Shown piece by piece: positions 1 through 7,708 of a DNA stretch of 17,347 nt; position 1 is the stretch's first letter; each line of letters starts with the position of its first letter. The notes under the pieces were generated by a model, which was not told where the DNA came from, did not search any database, and saw only the letters and a list, made by a program, of their open reading frames with translations. Position numbers and translations under genes: made by a program. The DNA comes from JADLGJ01 sp031423615 (GTDB lineage Bacteria; Omnitrophota; Gorgyraeia; Zapsychrales; JANLHA01), in NCBI GenBank assembly GCA_031423615.1, contig JANPFV010000058.1, positions 1 to 17,347 of the forward strand, given 5' to 3'.

Positions 1-1
1 G

Positions 2-148
2 CTTAAGGAGTCTGAATTCGGCTGGCGTAAAAACAAATCGCCTTTACAATTAGCCGATGTTCAACTCCCTAAAATTTACAACTGGTTGTTTTATGTTAAA
101 AAAAATTACAAATTAGCACCGGAATCGTCTACCAGTACCGATTTTTAA
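2..148 (+). CDS. C-terminal fragment of an unidentified gene (possibly a transposase)
   Basis: The frame is open from the left window edge to a TAA stop at 146-148 and gives about 48 residues beginning LKESEFGWRKNKSPLQ. The opening LKESEF-W-R-N resembles the terminal helix of ISXO2/IS1595-like transposases, where a pattern like YLKE-EFRFN-R is usual, but the match is short and from memory. The remaining tail, rich in Lys, Tyr and Leu, is not recognised. Its start lies outside the window. It is separated from the EPS operon by about 90 bases without a gene. If it is a transposase, the EPS locus begins directly beside a mobile element. It could equally be the end of an unrelated housekeeping gene. 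Confidence 0.4.
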   Translation, partial: LKESEFGWRKNKSPLQLADVQLPKIYNWLFYVKKNYKLAPESSTSTDF

Positions 149-239
149 TGCGAACTTAACCTTATGTGTGATAACTCATGTGGACTTACTCTTTTGTTTT
201 TAAGGCGACTTCCTAAAATAAGGTTTTGGTTGTACAAAA
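149..239. other. Leader region of the EPS operon, no clear promoter
   Basis: This AT-rich gap precedes the first EPS gene and must contain its promoter if the operon starts here. I looked for a -35/-10 pair with 16-18 base spacing and found nothing convincing. A TGTGATAACT string near 165-174 resembles an extended -10 but lacks a matching -35. No strong inverted repeat was seen. Confidence 0.3.
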
Positions 240-1376
240 GTGAAGATGATTGACAATATAAGGTTCTTTCTTTTCGTTACTTTGATAATGGCCTCCCGAA
301 TAATTATGCCGGGCATCGCGTTAGCGGAAGGCAGAAATTTTACCCTGCGCGGCCAGATGGCAACGAGCTACGATGACAATATCACGTTTGCTCATTCTCA
401 TGCGATTGCGGATTTTCTGCAGACTATTTTAGTGGGGCTGGATTTTAAAAGTGAAAAAAGCCGCAATAATTTTTTAATGCAGGCGGATGTGTCGCAAAAC
501 TTTTATTTTCATAACCAGTCGTTTAATAATAGCGCGGTTTTGTTTCGCGCCAAGGATCTCTTTGAAGTGTCGGAACGGCTAAGGCTTAATGCTTCGGAAA
601 GCTTTGAAAGTACGGAAGAGCCGCGGAGTTTTGATGACGCTTTCGGCCGCAACAGCGGCCGCTACCGCACCGACCGCAATAGATTTAAAGTAGGAGGTGA
701 GGTTGATATCAGTAGTCATGCGCTGGGTCAGTTGTCCTACCATAATGAATTTACCGGCCACTCCCGTGCCGGCATCGATGATTCGGATTTGAACATGATG
801 AGCAGCCGCGTGGAATACGATTTTGACGATACTAACCGCGCGGGATTAAGTTATGAATATGCCTTGCGGAGTTATTCGTCCGGAAAGGATATTATCATCA
901 ATTCTCTGATTGTGGATTATGGACATCATTTTACGAAACAGTTGGAATGGGTTGTGAAAGTAGGCGAGGATTTTATTGACAGTGAAATAAGCGGCCGTTC
1001 CCAGCAAGCACGGTATGAAATGAGTTTGCTTAATGACATCGACGAAGCCACTCACGCGGCCCTAACCTACCGAAAGGGATTGAGCACTTCGACGTATTCA
1101 AAGAATTTATTTGATTCCTATCAGGTCAGCGCGTCTTTGGCACGGGAGGTTACGCAACGGACCGCTTTAAACGGCTCAGCCTTTTATGGGCGGGGAGAAT
1201 ATCGGGAGACTCACATTGAGGACAAATTATCGGGTCTCGGATTGGGCGTCAGTTACGCCGTTTCACAAAAAATGGATGTTGGATTAGATTACAGTTTTTC
1301 AAAAACCGGTTCCACCGACGGGACACGTTCGTTTGAGCGAAATTTCTTCGGCGCCAACGCAAAGTTTAAGTTTTGA
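240..1376 (+). CDS. Outer-membrane beta-barrel protein of the EPS locus
   Basis: This 378-residue protein starts with a signal peptide (hydrophobic stretch about residues 8-28, cleavage likely after ALA at 27-29). A mature part of alternating polar and hydrophobic residues follows, with many aromatic-ended strands. It ends FKF, a terminal phenylalanine typical of proteins inserted by the BAM machinery. The pattern fits the putative beta-barrel porins (BBP2-like, around 16-18 strands) found in polysaccharide loci. GTG at 240 or ATG at 246 could start it; both keep the signal peptide and neither has a clear Shine-Dalgarno sequence. Its stop lies one base before the next gene, so it is translationally linked to the priming transferase. 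I infer a role in moving polymer across the outer membrane with the short OPX protein at 2804. A purely structural surface role is the alternative. Confidence 0.72.
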   Translation: MKMIDNIRFFLFVTLIMASRIIMPGIALAEGRNFTLRGQMATSYDDNITFAHSHAIADFLQTILVGLDFKSEKSRNNFLMQADVSQNFYFHNQSFNNSAVLFRAKDLFEVSERLRLNASESFESTEEPRSFDDAFGRNSGRYRTDRNRFKVGGEVDISSHALGQLSYHNEFTGHSRAGIDDSDLNMMSSRVEYDFDDTNRAGLSYEYALRSYSSGKDIIINSLIVDYGHHFTKQLEWVVKVGEDFIDSEISGRSQQARYEMSLLNDIDEATHAALTYRKGLSTSTYSKNLFDSYQVSASLAREVTQRTALNGSAFYGRGEYRETHIEDKLSGLGLGVSYAVSQKMDVGLDYSFSKTGSTDGTRSFERNFFGANAKFKF

Positions 1377-1377
1377 C

Positions 1378-2784
1378 ATGCTAAGAAAACATTCTCAATT
1401 TTTTGCGCGGCTTATGATGATCGGCGATGCTATTGTGGTGAGCACGGCGGCCGTCACGGCCTATGTCTTTATCAATCATTCGCGGCTGATGTACCCGCCG
1501 GTTTATTATTTGTGGCTTTTGCCGGTTTTGGTCATGACCTGGTCAGGCCTTTTGATCTATCTGGGCATGTACGAATCTTTCCGGATGAAATCGCTCAAGG
1601 AAGTTTTGGGAATTATTTTTACCGCCGGGATTGTGGGTTTCATTATTTTGGGCAATATTTCTTATCTTTGCAAACTCACCTATATCAGCCGGTTTTTGAT
1701 GGCCAGCGCGTTTGTTTTAGGCGCCGCTTTATTGGCGTTTGAAAAAATGGTGATCATCAGCGTTTTTCGCCGGTTGCGCCGCAAAGGTTTTAATTTTCGC
1801 AATGTCTTGATCGTGGGAACCGGGCAACGCGCCCGTCAGCTCATTGCGGAAATAGATGAGCACCAAGAACTCGGTTTGCGCATCATCGGATTGATTGATG
1901 ACGATGATGCCATTCATGGCCAGCAAATCCTTGGCCATACGGTGTTGGGCGGACTCGCCGATTTACCCGCGCTGTTACGTTCAAACCCCATTGACCGCGT
2001 TATCTTTGTCGTACCGCGCGGCTGGCTTTCCTATATTGAAAACGCTGTCCTTTATTGCGAAACTCTGGGAGTCACCGTGAGTATCGCCGTCGATCTTTTT
2101 AAGACCCGTTTTACGTTCGCCCGCGATGAAAATTTTATGGGTATTCCCATGATTTCTTTTGAATCGACGCCGGACAAGGTCGGTCAGCTTTTTGTGAAAA
2201 GGCTTTTTGATATTGTCGCCGCGGGGATCGGAATGGTTGTTTTATCGCCGGTCTTTTTTGGCGTGGCCCTTGTGGTCAAATTCACCTCTCCGGGGCCGGT
2301 TTTTTTTAGACAAAAGCGTTGCTCTCTTAATGGCCGGACGTTTGAATTGTTCAAATTCCGGACCATGAGCGTTGATGCGGAAGCAAAGCTGGCTGATCTT
2401 CTTAAACATAATGAAATGAGCGGACCGGCCTTTAAAATGGCCAATGATCCGCGCGTCACACCCATCGGACATTTTTTGCGCAAGACCAGTTTGGATGAAC
2501 TTCCTCAGTTGTGGAATGTGCTCAGGGGGGAAATGAGTTTTGTCGGGCCTCGCCCGCCGATTCCTCAGGAAGTCGCGCGCTATGACCACTGGCAGAGGCG
2601 GCGTTTGAGTATGCGCCCGGGGATTACGTGTTTATGGCAGATCGGCGGACGCAATAAAATTACTGATTTTAATGAATGGTCAAAACTTGATTTGGAGTAT
2701 ATTGATAGCTGGTCCTTAGGATTAGATTTCAAGATTTTGGTAAAAACTGTCCCCGTTGTGCTCTTTGGCATCGGCGCGAAATAA
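1378..2784 (+). CDS. Polyprenyl-phosphate sugar-1-phosphate transferase (EPS priming enzyme)
   Basis: This 468-residue inner-membrane protein should start each repeat unit by moving a hexose-1-phosphate (glucose or galactose type, not resolvable here) from a UDP-sugar to undecaprenyl phosphate. Four to five membrane segments occupy residues 11-130. A CoA-binding-like Rossmann domain with VLIVGTG at 143-149 follows. A further membrane helix (about 278-300) leads into the catalytic bacterial sugar transferase domain. Family motifs are intact: SPGPVFFRQKR (304-314), FKFRTM (325-330), SLDELPQLWNVLRGEMSFVG (371-390) with the conserved Asp373-Glu374 pair, and PRPP (391-394). I chose ATG at 1378, giving MLRKHSQFF, which is typical of the family. 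A TTG at 1333 would extend it by 15 residues inside the upstream gene. This full-length two-domain form is usual for WbaP/EPS_sugtrans proteins. Confidence 0.93.
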   Translation: MLRKHSQFFARLMMIGDAIVVSTAAVTAYVFINHSRLMYPPVYYLWLLPVLVMTWSGLLIYLGMYESFRMKSLKEVLGIIFTAGIVGFIILGNISYLCKLTYISRFLMASAFVLGAALLAFEKMVIISVFRRLRRKGFNFRNVLIVGTGQRARQLIAEIDEHQELGLRIIGLIDDDDAIHGQQILGHTVLGGLADLPALLRSNPIDRVIFVVPRGWLSYIENAVLYCETLGVTVSIAVDLFKTRFTFARDENFMGIPMISFESTPDKVGQLFVKRLFDIVAAGIGMVVLSPVFFGVALVVKFTSPGPVFFRQKRCSLNGRTFELFKFRTMSVDAEAKLADLLKHNEMSGPAFKMANDPRVTPIGHFLRKTSLDELPQLWNVLRGEMSFVGPRPPIPQEVARYDHWQRRRLSMRPGITCLWQIGGRNKITDFNEWSKLDLEYIDSWSLGLDFKILVKTVPVVLFGIGAK

Positions 2785-2803
2785 GGCAGAAGAAAGTCCC
2801 GAA

Positions 2804-3424
2804 ATGAAAAGAATTCTTTATTTAGCTATATTCTTGATATTTGGATTTGCCGCCTTGGCTGATGCGAAAGAAGTTTTATCTTCGGAGACTCCCATCGTTG
2901 AACCGGCCGTTGCCGCGGCACGGGCTGATTATACCGTGGGGCCAGCCGATGTTTTAGGGATTGAAATTATTGAACCCGACAAAATTTCTACGCGTGCCAC
3001 CGTTTCTCCCGACGGCACCATCACCGCGCCGTATATCGGTCAAGTCAAGGTTATCGCTCTGACCGCAAACCAGATCCGCGAACTCATTGAAAAGCGTCTT
3101 TCGGAAGGCTACTTAAAATTCCCTTCCGTCATGGTTTCTCTTCTGGAATCTCACAGCCGCCAATTTTTTGTTTATGGCGCCGTGAATCGTCCGGGTGAAT
3201 TTGACCTTCCGGAAAAAATGACCGTCCTGCGCGCTATTTCCATGGCGGGCGGATTTACTAAATTTGGTTCGTCGAGCCGGGTCAAGGTTCTTCGCGCATT
3301 GAAAAAGGGTACAGGCTACGAAAATATTAAAATCAATATCAAAGCGGTTATGGATGGCGATTCTCAGGCGGATCTTCTTATTGAGAACGGTGACATCATC
3401 GTCATTTCTGAGGGTGTTTTTTAA
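2804..3424 (+). CDS. Polysaccharide export protein, short OPX/Wza family
   Basis: This 206-residue periplasmic exporter subunit has a cleavable signal peptide (residues 1-21, LADA before KE) and no lipobox cysteine. A poly-export domain (about 41-113, opening YTVGPADVL) and a single SLBB domain (about 121-196, beginning FFVYGAVNRPGEF) follow. E. coli Wza is about 380 residues, is lipid-anchored and has a C-terminal helix that spans the outer membrane. Here that helix is missing, because the protein ends right after the SLBB domain at ISEGVF. I chose ATG at 2804, preceded by a weak AGAAAG, because it places the signal peptide at the N terminus. An in-frame ATG at 2756 would overlap the upstream gene. 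It should dock on the Wzz-like protein below and needs another protein to form the outer-membrane pore. Confidence 0.9.
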   Translation: MKRILYLAIFLIFGFAALADAKEVLSSETPIVEPAVAAARADYTVGPADVLGIEIIEPDKISTRATVSPDGTITAPYIGQVKVIALTANQIRELIEKRLSEGYLKFPSVMVSLLESHSRQFFVYGAVNRPGEFDLPEKMTVLRAISMAGGFTKFGSSSRVKVLRALKKGTGYENIKINIKAVMDGDSQADLLIENGDIIVISEGVF

Positions 3425-3447
3425 CGATAGTCAATTAAGGACCAGGC

Positions 3448-5061
3448 ATGCCAGAAAATTTTCCCCACTCTGATTCTTCTCCCGATTTTACGGTGCGCGA
3501 TTATATGCGCATCATTTTTCGCCATCAATGGGTCATTGTCTTCACAGTTCTGGCCGTCGGGGCTACGGTGGCGTTCGGGTTAAAAATCCAAACGCCCACT
3601 TATATAGCCAATGTCAAAATGTTGATTTCCTCCGTCAAGGAAACGCAAGCTCCGTATTCCCGCGATTTAAATGGTTACGACCGTGGCGAACCCAATATTA
3701 CTCAAAGTGAAATTGTTAAGTCTACCCCGGTGTTGGAGCGCGCTGTCCATGCCGTTCATCTCGACAAGCGTCCTTTGGACAGCGAGAAACCCCACGCTTC
3801 AAAAATTCGCCGATCGATGATTGACCGCGAAGTCAAAGATTTTCAGGAACAGCTGAGCAAAATGTCGCCCGCCGAGCGGGAGTATATCCTTTTCCGCCGC
3901 GCGGTCAATAGTTTGCAACACGCTTTGACCGTTGAACCGGTGCGGGGAACCAGTCTGTTGCTTATTTCCGTGGAGGATTTTGATCCGCTGGTTGCCGCGA
4001 CTTTGGCAAATGTCGTCAGCCGTTCCTATGTTATTTTTGATCTTGAGCAGCAATTGGCCGAAAGTGCAACCAAGTACGGCGAACTTCATCCGTCGGTCAC
4101 TTTATTGAAAGGTCATGTGGAGCAAATGAATAAAACTTTAAACGGCGAACCGCTGGATAATATTGCGGCCATTGGTCCGGCGACGGTCAAGATCATCAGT
4201 CAAGCGTCCATTCCTACCCAGTCTCAGGGCCGCTCCAAGAAAATAGTTTTTTTGCTGGCCATTTTCTTAAGCTTTATTTTAGGGTTGGGTCTGGCTTTTG
4301 TTTTAGAATATCTCGACCCGACCGTGCGCTCGGCGCTTGATTTAGGGACCATCTTTCCGGCACCGCTTTTGACGACGATTCCCAAACAATCCCAAAATAA
4401 AATATTGCGTGATCCCGATGAAGAAGAGAATTTTTCCAAGTCTTCTCCCGGGGTTTATTATCAACTGGCCTGTCAAATCCGTCACTATGTCAATTATAAG
4501 CAAATGAAAGTTTTTCTTTTTACCGCGGCCGATGTCGCGGAAGGAAATACCACCGTCATTTGCAATCTCGGGATGTGTCTGGCTAATGATTTTAAAAAGA
4601 AAGTTCTCATCATTGATGCGAATTATCATCAGTCCGGCGTGCATAAAAATTTTGATAATTCAGTAAGTCCCGGGCTGGTTGAAATTCTTTCCGGACAAAT
4701 CGCCCTGACGCAAGCCTGCCGCGAAATAAAACCTGATCTTTGGATTTTGCCCTCCGGCGATGCGCAAGTCGATCCGGAAAGTTTGCTTGATTCTCAAAAA
4801 ATGTACGATATCATTTGTGAAGCCAAGAGCAGTTATGAAGTTGTTTTGGTCGATTGCGCCGACCTGCGCCATTATCGGGATGCGATTTCCCTTGGTCCAT
4901 TTGTGGATGGGACCATCGTTGTTGTGTCCGAAGGGAAGACCCGCCGTGCGGCCATCCGTGCGGCCATCGCCCCGTTGCCGGAAAACAATTTTCCCATCAT
5001 CGGCTGGGTCCTTAACCGTCGCACCTTTGCCTTGCCGAAATTTATTTATGACCGGGTCTAA
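3448..5061 (+). CDS. Wzz-type chain-length protein fused to a degenerate BY-kinase domain
   Basis: This 537-residue inner-membrane co-polymerase should set polymer length and contact the OPX exporter. It has a cytoplasmic start and a Wzz domain with a first membrane helix at about 28-45. A rather short periplasmic region (about 50-262) follows, then a second helix at 266-286 preceded by a Pro/Gln/Ser-rich stretch. A cytoplasmic CpsD/CapB-like P-loop domain runs from about 335 to 525. The P-loop reads TAADVAEGNTTV (359-370), so the lysine of GK[ST] is Asn367. Walker A' keeps Asp390 (VLIID) and Walker B keeps Asp469 (VVLVD). No C-terminal tyrosine cluster is present, only a single Tyr near the end. 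It is therefore probably a pseudokinase or weak nucleotide binder. The start is well supported by AAGGA at 3437-3441, 6 bases before the ATG. Confidence 0.88.
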   Translation: MPENFPHSDSSPDFTVRDYMRIIFRHQWVIVFTVLAVGATVAFGLKIQTPTYIANVKMLISSVKETQAPYSRDLNGYDRGEPNITQSEIVKSTPVLERAVHAVHLDKRPLDSEKPHASKIRRSMIDREVKDFQEQLSKMSPAEREYILFRRAVNSLQHALTVEPVRGTSLLLISVEDFDPLVAATLANVVSRSYVIFDLEQQLAESATKYGELHPSVTLLKGHVEQMNKTLNGEPLDNIAAIGPATVKIISQASIPTQSQGRSKKIVFLLAIFLSFILGLGLAFVLEYLDPTVRSALDLGTIFPAPLLTTIPKQSQNKILRDPDEEENFSKSSPGVYYQLACQIRHYVNYKQMKVFLFTAADVAEGNTTVICNLGMCLANDFKKKVLIIDANYHQSGVHKNFDNSVSPGLVEILSGQIALTQACREIKPDLWILPSGDAQVDPESLLDSQKMYDIICEAKSSYEVVLVDCADLRHYRDAISLGPFVDGTIVVVSEGKTRRAAIRAAIAPLPENNFPIIGWVLNRRTFALPKFIYDRV

Positions 5062-5064
5062 GAT

Positions 5065-5439
5065 ATGAAAGACAAAGACGAATATCAAAAAGAATATATG
5101 GTTTCCGTCGGAGAAAGACCGTGGGGCAAATATGTTGTGCTCTTAAATGAGGTCGATCACAAAGTCAAAGAGATCACGGTCAATCCCGGCGCGCGCTTGA
5201 GCCTGCAAAGGCACCAAAAACGCGAAGAGCACTGGTTTATCCATAAGGGCGAGGCTTTGATCACGCTCAACGGCCGCGAAATCCCTTTAATCGCGGGACA
5301 ATATATCGACATCCCGCGCACCGCCATCCACCGGATTGCGAATATCGGGGACACCGATCTGGTCTTTATCGAAATTCAACGGGGCGAATATTTCGGCGAG
5401 GACGATATTGAGAGACTGCAAGATGATTACGCCCGGTGA
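5065..5439 (+). CDS. Stand-alone mannose-6-phosphate isomerase type II cupin domain
   Basis: This 124-residue single cupin matches the C-terminal isomerase domain of bifunctional ManC/AlgA-type enzymes. Recognisable segments are RPWGKY (18-23), LSLQRHQKREEHW (45-57) with metal-ligand candidates His50, Glu55 and His56, IPRTAIHRIAN (83-93) with His89, and EYFGEDDIERLQDDYAR at the end. It would interconvert fructose-6-phosphate and mannose-6-phosphate, feeding a mannose- or fucose-type sugar nucleotide. No guanylyltransferase domain is attached and none is in the window, so that step must be encoded elsewhere or the cupin acts on another sugar phosphate. It starts 3 bases after the previous stop. 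A second in-frame ATG at 5098 (MVSVGERPWG) begins closer to the conserved core and may be the true start. Confidence 0.87.
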   Translation: MKDKDEYQKEYMVSVGERPWGKYVVLLNEVDHKVKEITVNPGARLSLQRHQKREEHWFIHKGEALITLNGREIPLIAGQYIDIPRTAIHRIANIGDTDLVFIEIQRGEYFGEDDIERLQDDYAR

Positions 5440-5518
5440 CCGGCCGCCGCTAGGACAGGATTGAATTCTTCTCTGATTTATTTGGTTCATTAATTCTTAA
5501 TATGTTTGGTTCTCTATT

Positions 5519-6070
5519 ATGGTTAAATTGATGCGCTTATTTTTCTATGTTTTGTATTATGGTTTTGCTAAACATTTGCCGTCGTCGTCTTGGATGGGAG
5601 GCCGGATGTGGAAGGCCATCCGTTATGCTGTTTGCCGACCGCTTTTTAAGGCCTGCGGGAAAAATGTTAACATCGAATCCCGCGCTTTTTTTTATTCTGG
5701 ACAGAATATCAGCATCGGCGATAATTCCGGGATAGGCGTTAATGCCTTTCTGGCCGGCAAGATAGAAATCGGTAAAAACGTAATGATGGGTCCCGACGTC
5801 ATAGTTTTGACACAGAATCATAAATTTGACCGTTTGGATATTCCCATGTCGCAACAGGGTTTTAAAGCTGATCAGCCGGTAAAAATTTGCGACGATGTTT
5901 GGATCGGGGTCCGCGCGATCATTCTTCCGGGGGTGACCGTGGGCCGCGGTGCCATTATCGGCGCGGGCGCCGTCGTCACCAAGGACGTTTCCGAATACGC
6001 CATTGTCGGCGGCAATCCGGCGAAGGTGATTCGTATGCGTAAGAGTGCTCCCGTAGAGTTTAAGAAATGA
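5519..6070 (+). CDS. Hexapeptide-repeat acyltransferase (sugar O- or N-acetyltransferase)
   Basis: This 183-residue soluble enzyme should acetylate a sugar of the repeat unit using acetyl-CoA. A basic, aromatic N-terminal segment (1-45) precedes a left-handed beta-helix built from imperfect hexapeptides: GKNVNIES, GDNSGIG, GKNVMMGPDVIV and, later, DDVWIGVRAIILPGVTVGRG. The loop LTQNHKFD carries the likely catalytic His101. The closing AIVGGNPAKVIR (161-172) is the classical CoA-site end of the WcaF/NodL/LacA-like family. The start is an ATG at 5519 with no clear Shine-Dalgarno sequence, 79 bases after the cupin gene. That is the widest gap so far, and I could not define a promoter in it. Its stop codon overlaps the ATG of a 37-codon reading frame, an arrangement typical of translational coupling. 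The sugar acceptor cannot be read from the sequence. Confidence 0.9.
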   Translation: MVKLMRLFFYVLYYGFAKHLPSSSWMGGRMWKAIRYAVCRPLFKACGKNVNIESRAFFYSGQNISIGDNSGIGVNAFLAGKIEIGKNVMMGPDVIVLTQNHKFDRLDIPMSQQGFKADQPVKICDDVWIGVRAIILPGVTVGRGAIIGAGAVVTKDVSEYAIVGGNPAKVIRMRKSAPVEFKK

Positions 6071-6180
6071 TCCGTAAATTTATCAGTCAATACCATGATC
6101 AGCAGAAATTAAAGTTTTTAGCAATCCTATTGGTAGCGGTTTTAGGGACGTTGAATGGTCAGAGTCGTTTGCCCGTTTGA
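6067..6180 (+). CDS. Small ORF (37 aa), probable N-terminal stub of a lost EPS gene
   Basis: This short frame begins with an ATGA overlap on the acyltransferase stop, exactly the coupling used elsewhere in this operon. It encodes a basic, polar start (MIRKFISQYHDQQKLKF) followed by one hydrophobic helix (LAILLVAVLGTL) and stops at TGA 6178-6180. This reads like the beginning of a membrane protein or glycosyltransferase cut off at the edge of the low-GC block. The remaining ~90 bases before the flippase are AT-rich and empty. It could instead be a real single-pass membrane microprotein, or chance. I do not recognise a family. Confidence 0.4.
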   Translation: MIRKFISQYHDQQKLKFLAILLVAVLGTLNGQSRLPV

Positions 6181-6260
6181 GGCCATGGGGATTAGGGACC
6201 ATTTTATTGTATGTCGAAACATAAATTGAATTTAAAGAATATTGAATTGGCAGATTCATG

Positions 6261-6266
6261 AGAGGA
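6261..6266 (+). promoter_or_regulatory. Ribosome binding site fixing the flippase start
   Basis: AGAGGA lies 8 bases before ATG 6275. It selects that codon (MSLRQKTISG) over an in-frame ATG at 6242, which would add 11 residues and has no such site. Confidence 0.75.
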
Positions 6267-6274
6267 AAACATTC

Positions 6275-7708
6275 ATGAGTTTGCGCCAAAAAACAATTTC
6301 CGGTTTGCTTTGGTCGGCTCTTTCTCAAGGAGGAAAACAAACAAGTCAATTTGTTATTACGGCTATTCTCGCCCGGATCCTTTCTCCGTCGGATTTTGGG
6401 CTTGTTGCCATGGCAACCGTTTTTACCGGATTTGCCATGATTTTTAGTGAGTTAGGAATTAGTAGTGCTCTGATCCAAAAACAGCATGTGACAGAAGTTC
6501 TTTGGTCCTCGGTTTTTTGGTTAAATTTAGGTGTGGGCAGCCTGCTCACTTTATTCTTTTTTATGGTCGCCCCTTGGATAGCCGCGTTTTATAAACAACC
6601 AGCCCTCACGGCTATTTTGCAGGTCTTATCTTTGAATTTTATATTTTCTTCCTTTACGATTGTCCAACAGACGGTGTTAACCCGCGAAATGAATTTTCGC
6701 TCACTGATGATAAGAGATATTACGGCAGTGGTTGTTTCCGGTCTCGTGGGAGTCATTCTGGCCTTACGAGGTTGGGGTGTATGGAGCTTGGTGATCCAGT
6801 CCTTGGTCTTTACTGGCATAAACGGATTATTGTTATGGATACTGTCCCCGTGGAGACCTCAAATTATTTTTTCCTTTAAGGCGATAAAGGATATCCTCAA
6901 TTTCAGTGTCCATGTGACTGGTTTTCAAATTGTTAATTATTTTGCACGAAATGTCGACCAGCTTTTGATTGGCAAGTTTCTTGGTTCGCAAGCTCTGGGT
7001 TATTATTCCCTTGCCTATAAGTTAATGTTATTACCACTTCAGAACATATCTTGGACGATATCGAGGGTGATGTTTCCGGCTTTCTCAAGAATTCAAGACG
7101 ATCTTGTTAAAGTAAAAACCAATTACTTAAGGTTAATGAAGGCCGCCTCTCTGATTAGCTTCCCCTTAATGATAACTTTATTTTTCGTCGCGCCAGAGAT
7201 GGTTAGAGTTTTTTGGGGGATAAAATGGGAGAGTGTCATTGTTCTTATAAGGATTTTTTGTTTTTGCGGCATGGTACAGTCTTTGGGAACAAACATTGGG
7301 AGCGTTTTACTTTCGCAGGGCAGAGCGGATTTGCAGTTAAAGCTACAGATATTGGGGACGGCTGTTGTGACGGTAGCTGTGTTTCTTGGTTTGCATTGGG
7401 GGATTGTGGGGGTTGCGCTTTTGTATACAATTCAGTCAATTCTTTGGGTGCATTTTACTTTCTATATCGTAAACAAACAAATTGCGCTGTCCTACGGCGA
7501 TTTTTATAAATCTTTTTATAAAAGTTATTTCATCGCTTCGATAATGTTTGTTCTGGGGATTATTTTGAAGAACACATTGATTTTAGCGGACCTGCAATGG
7601 TTGGTTCTATTGCCAGCCTTCTATGCTGGACTATTGTTCATTATGCTTTGGGTTATGAAAGAGATTAAGTTGGAAAACGGAAAACTAAAAATAGGATTGA
7701 TCCAGTGA
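6275..7708 (+). CDS. Oligosaccharide flippase, Wzx-type (MOP superfamily)
   Basis: This 477-residue polytopic membrane protein should flip lipid-linked repeat units to the periplasmic face. Twelve or more hydrophobic segments are spread along its length. The N terminus has the pattern usual for polysaccharide-synthesis flippases: KTISGLLWSALSQGGKQ (6-22), then ARILSPSDFGLVAMATVF (34-51), with RILSP-DFGL a hallmark of the group. Another family-like stretch is NFSVHVTGFQIVNYFARNVD (near 210-229), followed by LLIGKFLGSQALGYYSLAYK. The length is normal for the family. The start is set by AGAGGA 8 bases upstream. The end overlaps the next gene by 4 bases. Composition is AT-rich compared with the genes to the left, marking the left end of the exchanged block. 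Confidence 0.93.
   Translation: MSLRQKTISGLLWSALSQGGKQTSQFVITAILARILSPSDFGLVAMATVFTGFAMIFSELGISSALIQKQHVTEVLWSSVFWLNLGVGSLLTLFFFMVAPWIAAFYKQPALTAILQVLSLNFIFSSFTIVQQTVLTREMNFRSLMIRDITAVVVSGLVGVILALRGWGVWSLVIQSLVFTGINGLLLWILSPWRPQIIFSFKAIKDILNFSVHVTGFQIVNYFARNVDQLLIGKFLGSQALGYYSLAYKLMLLPLQNISWTISRVMFPAFSRIQDDLVKVKTNYLRLMKAASLISFPLMITLFFVAPEMVRVFWGIKWESVIVLIRIFCFCGMVQSLGTNIGSVLLSQGRADLQLKLQILGTAVVTVAVFLGLHWGIVGVALLYTIQSILWVHFTFYIVNKQIALSYGDFYKSFYKSYFIASIMFVLGIILKNTLILADLQWLVLLPAFYAGLLFIMLWVMKEIKLENGKLKIGLIQ

Noticed and set aside
4942..4972. Short tandem repeat of about 12 bases encoding RAAIRAAI in the BY-kinase-like gene
   Set aside because: It has only two copies inside a coding helix; this is ordinary sequence drift and not a repeat feature.
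4660..5088. - strand frame of 142 codons
   Set aside because: It is antisense to the Wzz/BY-kinase-like gene and contains no recognisable domain.
5440..5518. Promoter in the gap before the acyltransferase gene
   Set aside because: TTGAAT at 5461 has no acceptable -10 box at 16-18 bases; the gap may just be a loose join in the operon.
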